Shown: piece after piece, positions 22,721 through 33,696 of the stretch
How the letters are laid out: the number at the start of each line of letters is the position of its first letter
How positions within the stretch are numbered: the stretch's first letter is position 1
NCBI GenBank assembly: GCA_963920575.1
Contig: OY986964.1
Span: 15,055,460-15,119,459 of the forward strand
Reading direction: 5' to 3'
Length of the DNA: 64,000 nt
From: Narthecium ossifragum
Lineage: Eukaryota; Streptophyta; Magnoliopsida; Dioscoreales; Nartheciaceae
Position numbers and translations under genes: made by a program
The notes under the pieces: model-generated
What the model was told of the DNA's origin: nothing
The model's database searches: none
Seen by the model: only the letters and a program-made list of their open reading frames with translations

Positions 22721-23085
22721 GTTATCTAAGAATTTTTCAAAACTTTTAATTAAACTACGGATTATCCTAAACACTTTAGATTGACGGAAAAGAGTAAATT
22801 CAATCACTTAAAATTAGCCTTAAAATTATATTCTAACATGTCATATGGAGACAATTCGAACTCGTAACATCGTTCACTCAATTAACATTTTCTTTTCTTC
22901 TTTTTTGTTCATAATTAGGTTATGATGCAGCTGTTGTGGTAATTCCGGTGACAAAATACTCCTTTCCATCTTGCCTTGATAACAACATGGACATATATAA
23001 CATTACATCATGCATCCACCAAATTCCAAGCAATTCAAAGTCACCAAAACAGCTAAATTAAAGAGAGATATGATGCTGATCGAGT

Positions 23086-23094
23086 TAATAATAT
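23086..23094. repeat. MULE 9-bp target-site duplication, left
   Basis: TAATAATAT matches 30292-30300 exactly. Confidence 0.85.
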
Positions 23095-23304
23095 GAGTGC
23101 AATTTTGTTCACCCACCTAAAACAAAACCCATCTTCCTATTGGTGGATAAAAACCAGATGGTCCCCACTTAAACCATCGTTTCTAACCATTGTTGAAGAC
23201 TGCTGATGCAATAACCTTTAACTCGTAACCCATTCTACCCACCCCCATCGCGGCTCCCACCCCCAATCGCGATCTACGGTCCGACCTCCTCCGATTTCCA
23301 TCCC
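23095..23304 (+). repeat. MULE left terminal inverted repeat
   Basis: Its reverse complement aligns with 30073-30291, with scattered mismatches and small gaps. Shared landmarks include ggataaaaaccagat and ttgttgaagactgctgat. Confidence 0.9.
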
Positions 23305-23338
23305 CGCCCTGCCCTCCTCCGGTCTCCACCACTGCCCT

Positions 23339-26150
23339 TGTGAGGACCCGTACCTCCAACCGAGTCCGACCGCGTTAGGTCGAGGGTCTGGTTTTTATGG
23401 TTTGGCTCAGTTGGCCTTGGGATGCGATCGGTTGATCACATCGCTGTTTTTGACCCAGGGGCATTTTGGTAAATATGCTCCCTAGTGGTCAATTTCACAC
23501 CCGCGTTGCACACACCGTCTTTAATTGATGTATGTGTTTGATTAGAACCTTAAGGGCGCTTCCAATCGGAAGATCGGAGCTCGATTGGGAGAGATCGAAT
23601 CGGACGGCTGTGATCGTTTCTAGCTTTCTATTTAAACCCCTCTCCTTTCTCTCTTTTCTTCCTTTTCTCTTCTCTCCTCTCTCTCTCTCTCTTCGTGGGC
23701 TGCCAGCTAGTGGTTGTATTGGAATGGTTTGAATTTCTGTATTCTAGTTCCTTAGCATGCTTAGAAGCTAACTATGGTTTCAGCTCCGTATTCTTTCGGA
23801 CGAATTCTGTATTTTTGTCAGTTTTTCGACGGGATTAGACTCAGATCTGATATTTCATGATCTGACTTTGGTTTTTATTGCATGAATGAATTCCCCACCA
23901 TCAAATAGACCTCCCTGCAAAGTTTGAATGGATTCCATCGCCGTTTGATAGATCAAATCCAACAAATTCAGTTTTTCGCCGGTTTCGTCGGCTTTCGGGC
24001 AATTTGATTTAATTCGGAGGATTTGATAATCCAAATTTGGATTTCTTAGTGTCATTAGATTCCCCACATCCAGATGCACACCTCAGCCAAATTTGGTTTG
24101 ATTTCGATACGTTTTGATAGATCGAATCCAAGGAATTGGATCTCAGATACTATTCAACACTATTCACTCTTCTCTGCGGGTATGAAGGATCGATCTCTTC
24201 CTTTGAAGTGCTCTGCCCCCATCTGAAGAAGATCGATCCTCTTCTTGATAGAGGGTGTGTTTGAGGATGATCGATCCTCTTGTGCTAGAGGATCGATCTT
24301 GCTTCCCTAGACAGAGGACCACTTTGAGGATGATCGATCTTCTTGAATTAGAAGATCGATTGATCCTCCTTCCCCAGACAGAAGACCCCTTTGAGGATGA
24401 TCGATCTTCATGGGCATAAAGATCGATCATTTGTTTGTTGAGGATTGGCTATGATGGGAAGATCGATCTTCACCGAGGGTGAAGATCGATCTCTTGTTTG
24501 CTGCCAACACATTTTGATCCGAATTCGATGTTTTCGATTTCTCCTCGACCCGGTTTTCTCGCGGGGTTTTCCCGATGATAAGTAGTGGTTATTATAATAT
24601 TTTAATCGGGATTTTGGCGGGTTTATCCTTGGATTACGTCGTGAATTGGATTCCGAATCGGTTATCGATTTTTACCGATTTTCAAGTAGTTTCTTGATAA
24701 GCATGCTATACATATATGTATATGTATATATATATGTAGCTTGTGATTGCTGTATCGCTTTATAGGTAACCGAGGGAATGACTACCCCCGGGAATGTTTA
24801 GCATAAATGGACCGAGAGTGTGTCCTGCATGCTTAGTATAGATCTACTGCTTTGATTAATAGCCCTACTGATTGCCGGCGTGCACCGGGGGCATAACCCG
24901 TTGTATTGGTAGAATACATATCTTGTATTGTGTGGCTTGTTGGTTTGGTCGGGGTTGTATCCCCTTGTAGCAATTTCGGTTGACGACTGTGGAGGCCGTT
25001 GTAATGCCGAAATTGGCTCGATTGCTATTGTCGCTTGGCTGTTGGCCAGTTACCTGCAGGATAACTGTGGAACCTTAGTCTGTCAGACACAAGAGAGCAC
25101 TGAAGACTATTGTATATCTGTGTTTATCGCTTTGCTCTAATCATTGTATTGTTAGTATAGCTTATATGTATTTGAGACCCTTGCTATACTCACCCTTTTG
25201 GCTAGCTATAGGCTATGCCTAGCCTTGTATAATTGATGTCATCTTGTTGCATGCTTATATCTCTCTATCTGTGCCTGAGCATTGCATGCATCTTATTTGC
25301 ATTAGAGCATAAGGCTAGGGTGCGGGTGAATAGGGTCTTCGCCGATCTGAGGCTCTCGGGTAGCTCGGATCTAGCTCTAGGACCGTGGCTGGGTAGCAAG
25401 GACTAGGGCGTGATTGTTATGCCAAATCTCTGTATTTTCAAGGATGGGTCTAGTTGGCTATCATCTATTGTTTGACGATTAGAGGTCGTGTTGTTTCTCC
25501 AAGGCCAAGTGCTAAAGATGATTGTCGATGTCCCTGACATGGTCCCCAGGCAGTGTTTCCTGTTGGGTAAGGGTGATCCTACTAGTTCTTGTTCCTCCCA
25601 GCGTGTTGGTTGATGTTCCCAGCGTGGTCGGTTGAGAAGAGTGGGATCTCTTGGAGAGTCGATAGGGGTTGTGGGACCCCGTGGCATTTCTTAGGATTGA
25701 GCGGGGAGACATCACTATTGTTGTTTTCCTCCTTTCAGTGTGTCGGAAAGTAGAACCCTACTGAGCTTATCGCTCACTCCTACCCGGGCTGTGTTTGCAG
25801 GTACAGGCACCACCTCTTCCTCGGTGGTTCCAGCTGGATCAAGTCTTGGCGGCGCGTCGACTTCTGGAGGCGTTTGAGGTCTCAGAGGGACTGATGTGTA
25901 TTTTGGCAGTTTATGTTTAAAGTTATCTTTTGAGGATGATGTACTTAACGTTGAATAAATGAAATCATGTTCCCTCTTTTGATTGAGTTTTATTCCGCAA
26001 TGTAATATTTAGTTTACCTTAATGCCCTTGGAAGTCTTTAAGTTAAAAGTTAGTTTCGCTTTGTATATGGTCACGCCAGATTGGATGTGAATAGTGTAGG
26101 TTTCCCCTCACGCCTCGGCTTGGATGGGTTTTCTGGGTCGGGGTATGACA
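23339..26150 (+). mobile_element. full-length Tekay-like LTR inserted in the MULE
   Basis: It starts TGTGAGGACCCGTACC and ends TTCTGGGTCGGGGTATGACA, 2.8 kb, with no coding content or primer site, so it is best read as a solo LTR. A TATA-like ctatttaaa lies near 23627, a CT-rich leader at 23640-23695 and a palindrome array at 24188-24491. The flanking pentamers differ (GCCCT and ATCCT), unlike the perfect duplications around other copies. Confidence 0.75.
24188..24491. repeat. array of paired GATCGATC palindromes
   Basis: It contains several GATCGATC pairs with complementary inner arms, separated by a recurrent 'cagacagaggacc'-like spacer. This gives a compound unit of about 70 bp. Confidence 0.9.
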
Positions 26151-26500
26151 ATCCTCCTCCGCCCTCTCCTCTGGTCCATCCTCCTCTCTCCCCTCCCCCA
26201 ACACCTTCCTCTCCAATACCATCCTCCACTCCCTCCTCCGCCTCTCACCCACCGCCACCCTCCGCTTCCTCTCCGTCCTCGTCCTTCCCCTCCGTATCCC
26301 CCCAACCACTTCACCTTCCCCTTACTCTCCCGCGTCTTCGCCGCCCTCTGCCCCCCCCCCCCCCCGCCAAGCCGCCGCGTCCCACTCGCAGGCACTCAAG
26401 CTCGGCTTTGGCGCTGATCTCTACATCCGCCCTCTCCTCCGTGCCATCGACGCCGCCTTGGCCGCCTCCTCTTCCAGCCCCCGGAAGAGGATTTCTATGC
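26151..26500 (+). pseudogene. PPR-gene fragment inside the MULE
   Basis: One plus-strand frame reads SNTILHSLLRLSP, then PNHFTFPLLSRVFAAL, then ALKLGFGADLYIR, the typical start of PLS-class PPR proteins (mitochondrial or plastid RNA-processing factors). The frame is disturbed at a C-run near 26349-26366. The segment is GC-rich, unlike the AT-rich transposase that follows. It is not the same PPR as the gene at 34825. I infer capture of a host fragment by the MULE. The left limit is hidden by the LTR insertion. Confidence 0.55.
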
Positions 26501-26920
26501 AGGTTTGACATTATTATTTAAATATTATATAGTTGAATTAGAATTCTTTCGTGTTTACCTAGTCTTCCTGCCCTTCTATTCCTACTTTCCATGTTTTGGT
26601 TGCTCTCTTAGCAACTTAGATGAAGAGCACTTTGTTAAGGTGTTTTTTGAGGAGGTTTTTGGGTTGAAGACCCTGTTATCTGGTTTTTAGAATCTCTGTA
26701 ATGTTCTTCACATTGATCTATTTAATGAAATCTTTTTTGCCGATCCAAAAAATAACTTTTTAAGCATACATAGTTTTACTAATTATGATTGTATTATTTC
26801 ATGTGTAGAATTTATGGGTGAATTTGGAGAATTCATGTGTGTGAATGTAGATTGTAATGAGAAAAACTTTGACACTAATGATGGGGTCTTGGTTTAAATG
26901 AATCAACAAATACCATAGAT

Positions 26921-27938
26921 GTGGATGTGGATGAGAAGGTTGAGCCCAAAGTTGGAATGGTTTTTGATAGTGCAGATTCTACCTATGCTTATTATAATAC
27001 ATATGCAAGAACTATAGGTTTTAGTGTCAGGAAGCAGAGGACAAATATGAATAAAGTTGATCACAGCAAGATTCACCAACAAGTACTTGTTTGTTCATGC
27101 GAAGGGAAATACCAAAAGATCAAAACCCCAATCAAAAGAAGAGAAAATCGGCGATTTGATTGTAAGGCAATGTTTGAGATTAAACTCTTTCAAGATAAGT
27201 ATCATGTAATCAAATTCAAAGCAGAGCATTCTCATGATCTTGTACCGCCTCAACGCCTGAACTATCTGAGATCTCAAAGGAAAATTGAGCTCTCCCAAGC
27301 GGGCCTTATTGATAAAATGCACGCATCTGGGCTACCACCATCAAATATTTTCGCTTATATGTCCGAAGAAGCTGGAGGATCTCAGTACCTTAACTTCATC
27401 CGATCTGATTGCAGTAATTTGATACATAGGAAGCGAGCTGAGTTTCTAAAAAGTGGTGATTCACAATCTCTTCTTGATTATTTCAACCAAAAGAAGAAGG
27501 AGAACAAACACTTCTTTTTCTCTTTTCGGACCAGTGAAGAGGGTGAAATCCGTGGTGTGTTCTTCTGTGATGCTAAGTCAAGAAGGGACTATGGTTTATT
27601 TGGTGATGAAATATGTTTTGATACAACATTTAGGACAAATAGCTATGGCATGTTATGTGCACCCCTCGTCGGCATTAATAACCATGGACAAACTACGCTC
27701 ATTGGATGTGGTCTACTAGATGGTGAAATCATTGTTGCAGTGATTTGGTTGTTTACTACATTTTTGGAGGCGATGCGAGGGAAAATACCTGTAAGTATAT
27801 TCACGGATTAGTCTAAAGCAATTTCAAATGTTGTTGAAGCTATATTTTCAGAGTCTCGTCATGGACTGTGTTTATGGCACCTCTACCAAAATGCGGCAAA
27901 ACACTTAGGTCGAGTATTTGCTGAATTTAAAGACTTTG
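26921..27938 (+). pseudogene. FAR1/FHY3-type MULE transposase, N-terminal half
   Basis: The start (MDVDEKVEPKVGM) leads into a FAR1 DNA-binding domain (residues about 10-105): YNTYARTIGFSVRK, then the Cys/His finger with VCSCEG, RFDCKAMF and KAEHSHDL. The MULE transposase core begins near residue 220 (FGDEICFDTTFRTN, APLVGINNHGQ), with an aspartate expected to be catalytic. A TAG at 27809-27811 replaces the glutamine expected after FTD. The frame otherwise continues (LCLWHLYQNAAKHL) to the foldback insertion. Confidence 0.9.
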
Positions 27939-28345
27939 TGTCACACCCCGACCCAGAAAATCCATCCAGATCGAGGCGTGAGCCACCTAAACCTGTTTAC
28001 ATCATCAATTGGCGCACAAATGTATACTGCTATGAATTTAAACAATTTAATTCTCAACTTCACAAAAATTTTGGCATAATTCCCTTTATAATTGTAACAC
28101 AGGAAACCTGTACATTTTATATTTTACAACTCTACAACCTCAATATCTCTACATTAAAGAATATTACAATGTACAAGTTTCCTGTGTTACAATTATAAAG
28201 GGAATTATGCCAAAAATTTTGTGAAGTTGAGAATTAAATTGTTTAAATTCATAGCAGTATACATTTGTGCGCCAATTGATGATGTAAACAGGTTTAGGTG
28301 GCTCACGCCTCGATCTGGATGGGTTTTCTGGGTCCGGGTGTGACA
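27939..28345. mobile_element. 407-bp foldback element made of two inverted LTR U5 ends
   Basis: It begins TGTCACACCCCGACCCAG and ends CTGGGTCCGGGTGTGACA. The arms (about 27939-28118 and 28169-28345) are near-perfect inverse copies around a loop of about 50 bp. It is flanked by CTTTG on both sides (27934-27938, 28346-28350). Each arm aligns with the U5 end of the LTR at 51770-51960, for example the 'cctaaacct' and 'ggcgca' landmarks, so both termini are the same LTR end. It interrupts the transposase gene, which resumes in the same order at 28351. Confidence 0.9.
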
Positions 28346-29739
28346 CTTTGCTCCAAGACTCAAATCTTGCATATATGATCCAGAGACAATTGAAGAATTT
28401 GAACAAAGTTGGACAACATTGCTTCAAGATTTTGAGCTTAGTGGTAATGAGTGGCCGCAAAAGTTATATAAGTTTCGAGAAAATTGGGCTCAAGTTTATA
28501 GTCGTGTTTATTTTTGTGCTGGCATGACCACAACACAGAGGAGTGAGAGCATTAATAAGTTTTTTTAAAAAATACTTTGGTTCTAGTCTTGTTCTTCGGG
28601 AGTTTGTAGATCAGTATGCAAAGGCCATGGCTGATAGGCGTGAAAAAGAAAGGGAAGCTGAAAATAAAACAGAACAAACATCGCCCAATCTCATTTCTGG
28701 TTGGTCAGTAGAGCGTGAAGCAGTTGGAAAATTTACAAAAAAGATGTTCTACGTTTATCAGAATGAGTACCAGAAAACTCTTGATTTGAAGTTAGAGCAA
28801 GAAAATGATGGGGGCATTCATATATATAAAGCTACGGAGTTGATTGGTTGGAAAAAAATCCGCATACTAGTATATAACCCCATGGAACATTCAGTGTCGT
28901 GCAGTTGTAGAAAGTTTAAATTTAATGGCATTCTTTGCTCTCATGCACTGAAGTTGTTCCGTGACTTACAATATGAGAGTTTACCTCCCCAATACTATTT
29001 GAAGAGGTGGACTAGGAGCATCAAGGATGAAAGTGTTTTTGACCCTCATCGAGACATGATTCCAGATGACATTGACCCGTCTTTCACAACAGGTTATAGT
29101 GACTTATCACATATTTCCTAAAGAATTGTGAACAAGGCCTCAAAGTTTCAAGAAGTCTATTCTTTAACCAAGGCAGGTTTGGTAGAGTTTGAAGCAAAGG
29201 TTGAGACATGGATTAGTGATTTCAAGAAGAATGAGCATGCACATGCAGTTCAGAGGGCACAAAAGAGTCCGGTTGCAAATCTGATTGAAGAACCGACGTT
29301 ACGTGATCCAACTATTAAACGATGTCGAGGTCGAACTATACGAAAGAAGAATGCATTGGAACCTAAAGTGACAAAAAAGGCTTGTAAGGGAAAGGGTTAG
29401 TCATTCAATGACTTAAATAGTTGCATACCTACTGTTGGAGCAGAAACTGTCGTCAGTAAGTTGAAGTGGGATGCATTATCATCACCAGTTGCTTGTATTC
29501 AAGGATTCTTATGGGGTGTTGCATCAACCTTAGATAGCATGTGCAATGATTGTTCTGTGGAATCGACTCAGTCACCAACATTACTGCCTTTGCGTGTGAC
29601 TAGTCTTAGCAACTTGATTGATGTATTTGAGAATTTTGTAGATGTATGCCTGAGCATATTGCTATGTGATAATACGCAAGCCATTAAAGCTGTAGATAGT
29701 CTTCGGAATCTTCCAGGGGTAGACCACAATGATGATTAG
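28346..29739 (+). pseudogene. FAR1/FHY3-type MULE transposase, C-terminal half
   Basis: It continues the transposase core with NEWPQKLYKFRENWAQVY and CAGMTTTQRSESINKFF. It then shifts frame in a T/A run at 28560-28571. The frame at 28543-29121 carries LVLREFVDQYAKAMADRREKE and the SWIM zinc finger CSCRKFKFNGILCSHALKLF (about 28898-28957). Further frames to 29739 match the C-terminal coiled and basic tail of the family, broken by stops at 29119 and 29398. Overall gene order is intact, so loss of function looks moderately recent. Confidence 0.85.
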
Positions 29740-30072
29740 ATGAACTTGGATATGGTTACAGTTGAGGGTTCAATGGTTTCCTTTTCTCCTCACATATATA
29801 CAAACTCAGTGTTGTTACTCAATCTACTTGTATACATTATAGTGTTGTTACCCAATCTACTTGTATCTCAGTGCTGTGAGCATTGAGACAGTTTGTAGTC
29901 AAACAATTGTATATTGAGTTTGTACTTAACGCTACAAATGAACATTTCAAATTCATACTTGAGCCATTCATACACATAATGGAACAATCTTCTACTGTTG
30001 AACACTAAATTGAACAATCTCATACAACAATCCAATTACAAAGATCATACAACAATCTCTTCCAATACAAAA

Positions 30073-30291
30073 ATCGGAGGAGGCTGGCGGTGGAGGCCGG
30101 ACCGTAGATTGCGATTGGGGGGCGGGAGCGGCGATGGGGGTGGGTAGAATGGGTTACGGGTTAAAGGTTATTGGATCAGCAGTCTTCAACAATGGTTAAA
30201 AAAATGGTTTAAATGGGACTATCTGGTTTTTATCCGTCAATAACAAGGTGGGTTTTGTTCAACAAAAAGAAGGGTGAACAAAATTGCACTA
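30073..30291 (-). repeat. MULE right terminal inverted repeat
   Basis: Inverse of 23095-23304. The outermost bases are ...TTGCACTA, followed by the 9-bp duplication TAATAATAT (30292-30300). Confidence 0.9.
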
Positions 30292-30534
30292 TAATAATAT
30301 CAGTACGAAGCTAGCTAGCTTAAATGCCCCAAGTCAACTCTTTTAATCGCTAACAGAGCTCTAACAGGGCGGCGCCGACGCACGCCGCTACAAATCCATA
30401 TACAAATCCGACCCTCAAAATACCTATAATGATGGTTTCTATTGTCAAAAACCAGAGCACAAGAAGCAATCTTGTTTGCCTTCTAATGGTGGTTGGTTGG
30501 TCGGTAATTAGCTAGTTTGAGCTCAGGAACAGGA

Positions 30535-30867
30535 TCAGGAGAGCATGGAGGAGGTGAAGAGGGAGCGGAAGAAGACCTCCTCGCACGGGATGGTGATGCC
30601 CATGTCGTGGTCGAACCCGAACTCCTCCTCGGCCCTGGCCAGGAGCGTCTGGAACGCCGGGTGGGACAAAGCCGAGATGGGCACGATGAACCGGCTCCGC
30701 TGCTCCCCTACGTAAACAGCGAAGTGCCCCTTCGGCACGTCGCCGGGGAGCCCCTCCCCTCCTCCTTCGCCACCGCCTTGGCGCCGCCCGAGGCTCGAGC
30801 ACCGGCGCAGCATTTGCTTTAGCGCTGCTGCCTGGGGGAGCTTGTTGGGCTTTCTTAGAAGAGCCAT
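30535..30867 (-). CDS. SAUR family auxin-responsive protein
   Basis: This is a 110-residue intronless protein, normal for SAURs. The SAUR domain spans about residues 42-107: [27 protein letters not shown], then the acidic [15 protein letters not shown] and a short F-rich end. The N-terminus is basic, with a glycine-rich linker. Family members bind and inhibit PP2C.D phosphatases, which keeps plasma-membrane proton pumps active and promotes cell expansion. The start is the first methionine of the frame, about 110 bp below a TATA box. Codons are very GC-rich, unlike the neighbouring transposons. It appears intact. Its closest subgroup looks like SAUR50/71-type, from memory of family motifs only. 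Confidence 0.93.
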   Translation of the reverse strand: MALLRKPNKLPQAAALKQMLRRCSSLGRRQGGGEGGGEGLPGDVPKGHFAVYVGEQRSRFIVPISALSHPAFQTLLARAEEEFGFDHDMGITIPCEEVFFRSLFTSSMLS

Positions 30868-30976
30868 TGGAACTTGCTAGCTAGTTGCTTGGTGATGATG
30901 TGAGGATGGCCTCTAGAGAGAGAGATGACTATAGCTTGGTGATGATGATGGTGGAGGGAGGGAGGGAGCTTAGGGG

Positions 30977-30987
30977 GTATATTTATG
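30977..30987 (-). promoter_or_regulatory. TATA box of the SAUR gene
   Basis: The minus-strand ATAAATATACC lies about 110 bp upstream of the start codon and is the only good TATA in the interval. Confidence 0.55.
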
Positions 30988-31114
30988 GAGGGGGGAGGAG
31001 AGAAGCATGGGCACGGGGGTGTTGGGGGAGGGTGGTCGTGCAAAAGGACATGCTGGGACGAGCCATTTAATCCAATCCTCTCTGTTGGCCTGCCTAAGGA
31101 CACACCTACCTATG

Positions 31115-31116
<2 letters not shown>

Positions 31117-31179
<63 letters not shown>
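31117..31179. repeat. (CT)n microsatellite upstream of SAUR
   Basis: An uninterrupted CT dinucleotide run of about 62 bp, some 250 bp upstream of the SAUR start (a GA repeat on its coding strand). GA repeats can bind BBR/BPC factors, but no effect can be read from sequence. Confidence 0.9.
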
Positions 31180-31182
<3 letters not shown>

Positions 31183-32101
31183 GATATTTGATTTGTTTTA
31201 GCTTATGATTCCTTAGCTTTCAACTTCTATCACTCAACCTCTGAGAATTTACGAACTTGATTTGTTGTAAGGCCTTCGTCTGGTCTCACTCGAACATTTA
31301 TTTGTAGACAAGCTTTTGCTAAACTAAGTTGCATGGCAGTTTTTATGTGTAGAACTTAAAGCTAATTTCTAGGGCCATGCACTCTCAAGTCCTCTCGAAA
31401 TAGGTTTTGGCATGGCCCAATCTAAGTCTCTTCATAACATTATTCCTACACTTTCATGAACATTGTTGTTACTGTATATAATCAGTGTGGAGAGAGATTT
31501 ATATCTGTGATGCCTAATACGTGTCCAGCTTCATCAGCAGAGTAAGCATTTATGAGAGCATTCTCTTTCATACAAGTGTCTAACACACTGCAATTACTTT
31601 AGAGTTCTTTAGTTTCAAAGTTTCTCTACTACATAAGCTTCTCCACTCATTTTGATTCCCACCTCTGACTTACTTTTCTCTAAACCCTCCAGGAGGCAAA
31701 GAAGTGATGTTCTCTATCATTCCAAAAAAAAATTCTCAGGTTTTCAAGTATTGGTACTAGCTTCAGACCCAATATTCTCTAGTCCCAAAAGAAAAAATTA
31801 AAAAACCAGTCTCTCTAATGCTCTAACTTCTTGAAAACAGTCTCCAAACTTGTTTATTTACTTTACCATTTCTTGATTCCTTAACGTGTCCACAAACCAA
31901 TCCCATGTCCTTCAAAAAATGAGGCCCAGTATCGAGCACTCTGCATGCACTTCTTGGTGGGGATGCACCATCTCAGTTACTCTCTTGCACCAAAGGGTGG
32001 TCATTGGCACTTGATCCCTTCTCTCGTGTCCTGTGCTCATAAGGGGCTAGAAAACATATAATATAGTTGTAGGGAGTGAGGGGTTAGTACTTACAAAGAT
32101 T
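31180..32101. other. no gene recognised
   Basis: AT-rich intergenic sequence between SAUR and the candidate spliced gene. Short frames carry no recognisable domain. Confidence 0.5.
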
Positions 32102-33696
32102 CTATCTTAGCTTATAGGGATCACGGATGAGGACGTACTGAAGAGTACCACGCTCATGGTTTTTGGCTGTGGGGCTTGTGACCACCCTGGCCTTCAGGCT
32201 TGCAGGCCTACGAACAGTACCTTTCTCAGCTCTCATGTTCTCAAGAACAGGAAGAGTCATTCCAAGCCATGTGCTCTGTTTCTCCCAGAAATCCCTGCAT
32301 CTTTTTTTTTTTTTTTGTTTTGATTAGAAATCCCTGCATCTTTTTGACCATGGTGCAGCCCTTTGTAGCAGCTATTTAATGAGTTTCCAGCAGTGCTCAG
32401 GCTTTGTTCACTGTTGTCTCTCCTAATATCCTGGTCTAAGAAGTTAGAAGTCTCTCCCCTTAAAACAATCAGTTTGAGATTTTTTTATCATCTTAGCATA
32501 AGAAGGTCTAAAGGGAATCTAGAGTACAAGCAAACTGACATGCAGATACATGGAGAGAGAGAGAGAGAGAGGCTTGCACATTGCTGAAAGGTAAATGTTG
32601 TTTTACGAGAATGGCATTCTGTGGACATCTGTGACAACAAAGGGTTTTAAGGTGATAGGAAAGTTGGTGTTATATGCTGTAGAAGAAGGCCAACACCTTG
32701 ATCTATTGAAAGCTGTCAACAATGAAAGCCAACCAATGTAGGTGGAAATGCACTACTGCCTAGTGAAAGATGATCAGAATGCCACAAAAATATGAGATCT
32801 GTGATTCTATGGTCCTAAAGAAAGAACCATTCAAAGCATTAGTAAAAGCTAGGTGAGGTCCCACTGTACCTCTCAAGGGGATGCAATGACCAGGAGAGCT
32901 ATCAACTGCATTCCTTTGAGGGAGGGATGGAAGCTGACCCCCCTAGCTCTGTTCTTCACATGAAGGCCATGTTACTCTTGCCCTCCTTAGGACAACAAAG
33001 AAGGCCCCATTCATTCAAATCATCCAAAAAACCACCTATCCCTCCATGGTGTCCTCAGGACCTTTATAAACCCCCAATTAGGCAGTCTAAAAGTTACCCT
33101 CATTCTTCTTTTTCTATAAAGATTGAAGCATCACTTGCATGGAACAACTGCATTCATGTGTTGTCTAAATATTGAGCAGAGAAAGAAAATGAGATGCTAA
33201 GGTGATGAGATATAACAAGTACATCTAAATTTTAATTGGAATGAGGCTGCTGGGTTTACCTAGAGGGTCCGGACAGCATCATCCCGGCACCGAACGTATC
33301 TTTCTCGATCAGTAAGCTTGCTAGAAAGAAGAAAGAAGGTGAAGGTGTAGGTCTGCATCACAAAAGGGAGGCCATGCAAGATCAGTGGAAGCTTTGGAAG
33401 AAGGTGACTGCATGACAAGGAAACTTAACAACTCCATAGTGCAACATGCTCTTGACCAAATTAATGAATGATGACGAGCTATTCAGAGCTCTTAGAAGTT
33501 TGGAAGATATGTTCTTATGAGTCACTAAAACAAGGAGGCAAAATTAGACAGCACGCAAAAATCAAGTCTTCGTAGATCTGTCAAACTTACCAGAAGCCCA
33601 TCTTTTTCTTGACTCCACTATCAGCAACTTGAATTGCATCTCTCCTTGCATGATTAGCTTTAGTTCCAAGTAATAAGCTTTCCCATTACTCAGCAT
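32102..33696 (-). CDS. candidate three-exon gene of unknown function
   Basis: I do not recognise the product. Three minus-strand exons can be joined in one frame: 33591-33696 (start codon at 33694-33696; GTAAGT donor), 33260-33320 (pyrimidine-rich TTTCTAG acceptor; GTAAAC donor) and 32102-32294 (GATGCAG acceptor; TAG stop). Total is 360 nt, 119 residues. The last exon encodes FWEKQSTWLGMTLPVLENMR and ends VLIRDPYKLR. Splice sites and phases agree, but the frame is short and another frame of the first two exons is also open for part of its length. An upstream exon is possible, because the frame continues above the chosen methionine. It could also be a non-coding spliced transcript. Confidence 0.35.
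32287..32344 (-). mobile_element. short poly(A) retro-insertion with 19-bp target duplication
   Basis: AGAAATCCCTGCATCTTTT occurs at 32287-32305 and 32326-32344. Between them, on the minus strand, is little more than a poly(A) tract. Long direct repeats beside poly(A) are what target-primed reverse transcription leaves. The duplicated target includes the acceptor of the candidate gene's last exon, so that acceptor is present twice. Confidence 0.7.

Larger units (their letters stand above)
23095..30291 (+). mobile_element. Mutator-like element (MULE), FAR1-type, with nested insertions
   Basis: The terminal inverted repeats (23095-23304 and about 30073-30291) begin GAGTGCAATTTTGTTCACCC and TAGTGCAATTTTGTTCACCC. 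They align over about 210 bp and are flanked by a perfect 9-bp duplication, the hallmark of Mutator insertion. Inside are a FAR1/FHY3-like transposase pseudogene, a PPR-derived fragment (26151-26500), an LTR inserted beside the left repeat (23339-26150) and a foldback element (27939-28345). Without the two later insertions it would be about 4 kb, a normal autonomous size. The right end lies 243 bp downstream of the SAUR stop codon. Confidence 0.9.

Noticed and set aside
26043..26521. Long plus and minus frames over the C-rich region
   Set aside because: Frames other than the PPR-like one are low-complexity shadows, and they cross the LTR/MULE junction at 26150.
27938..28460. Two similar proteins on opposite strands
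   Set aside because: They are translations of the two arms of the foldback element.
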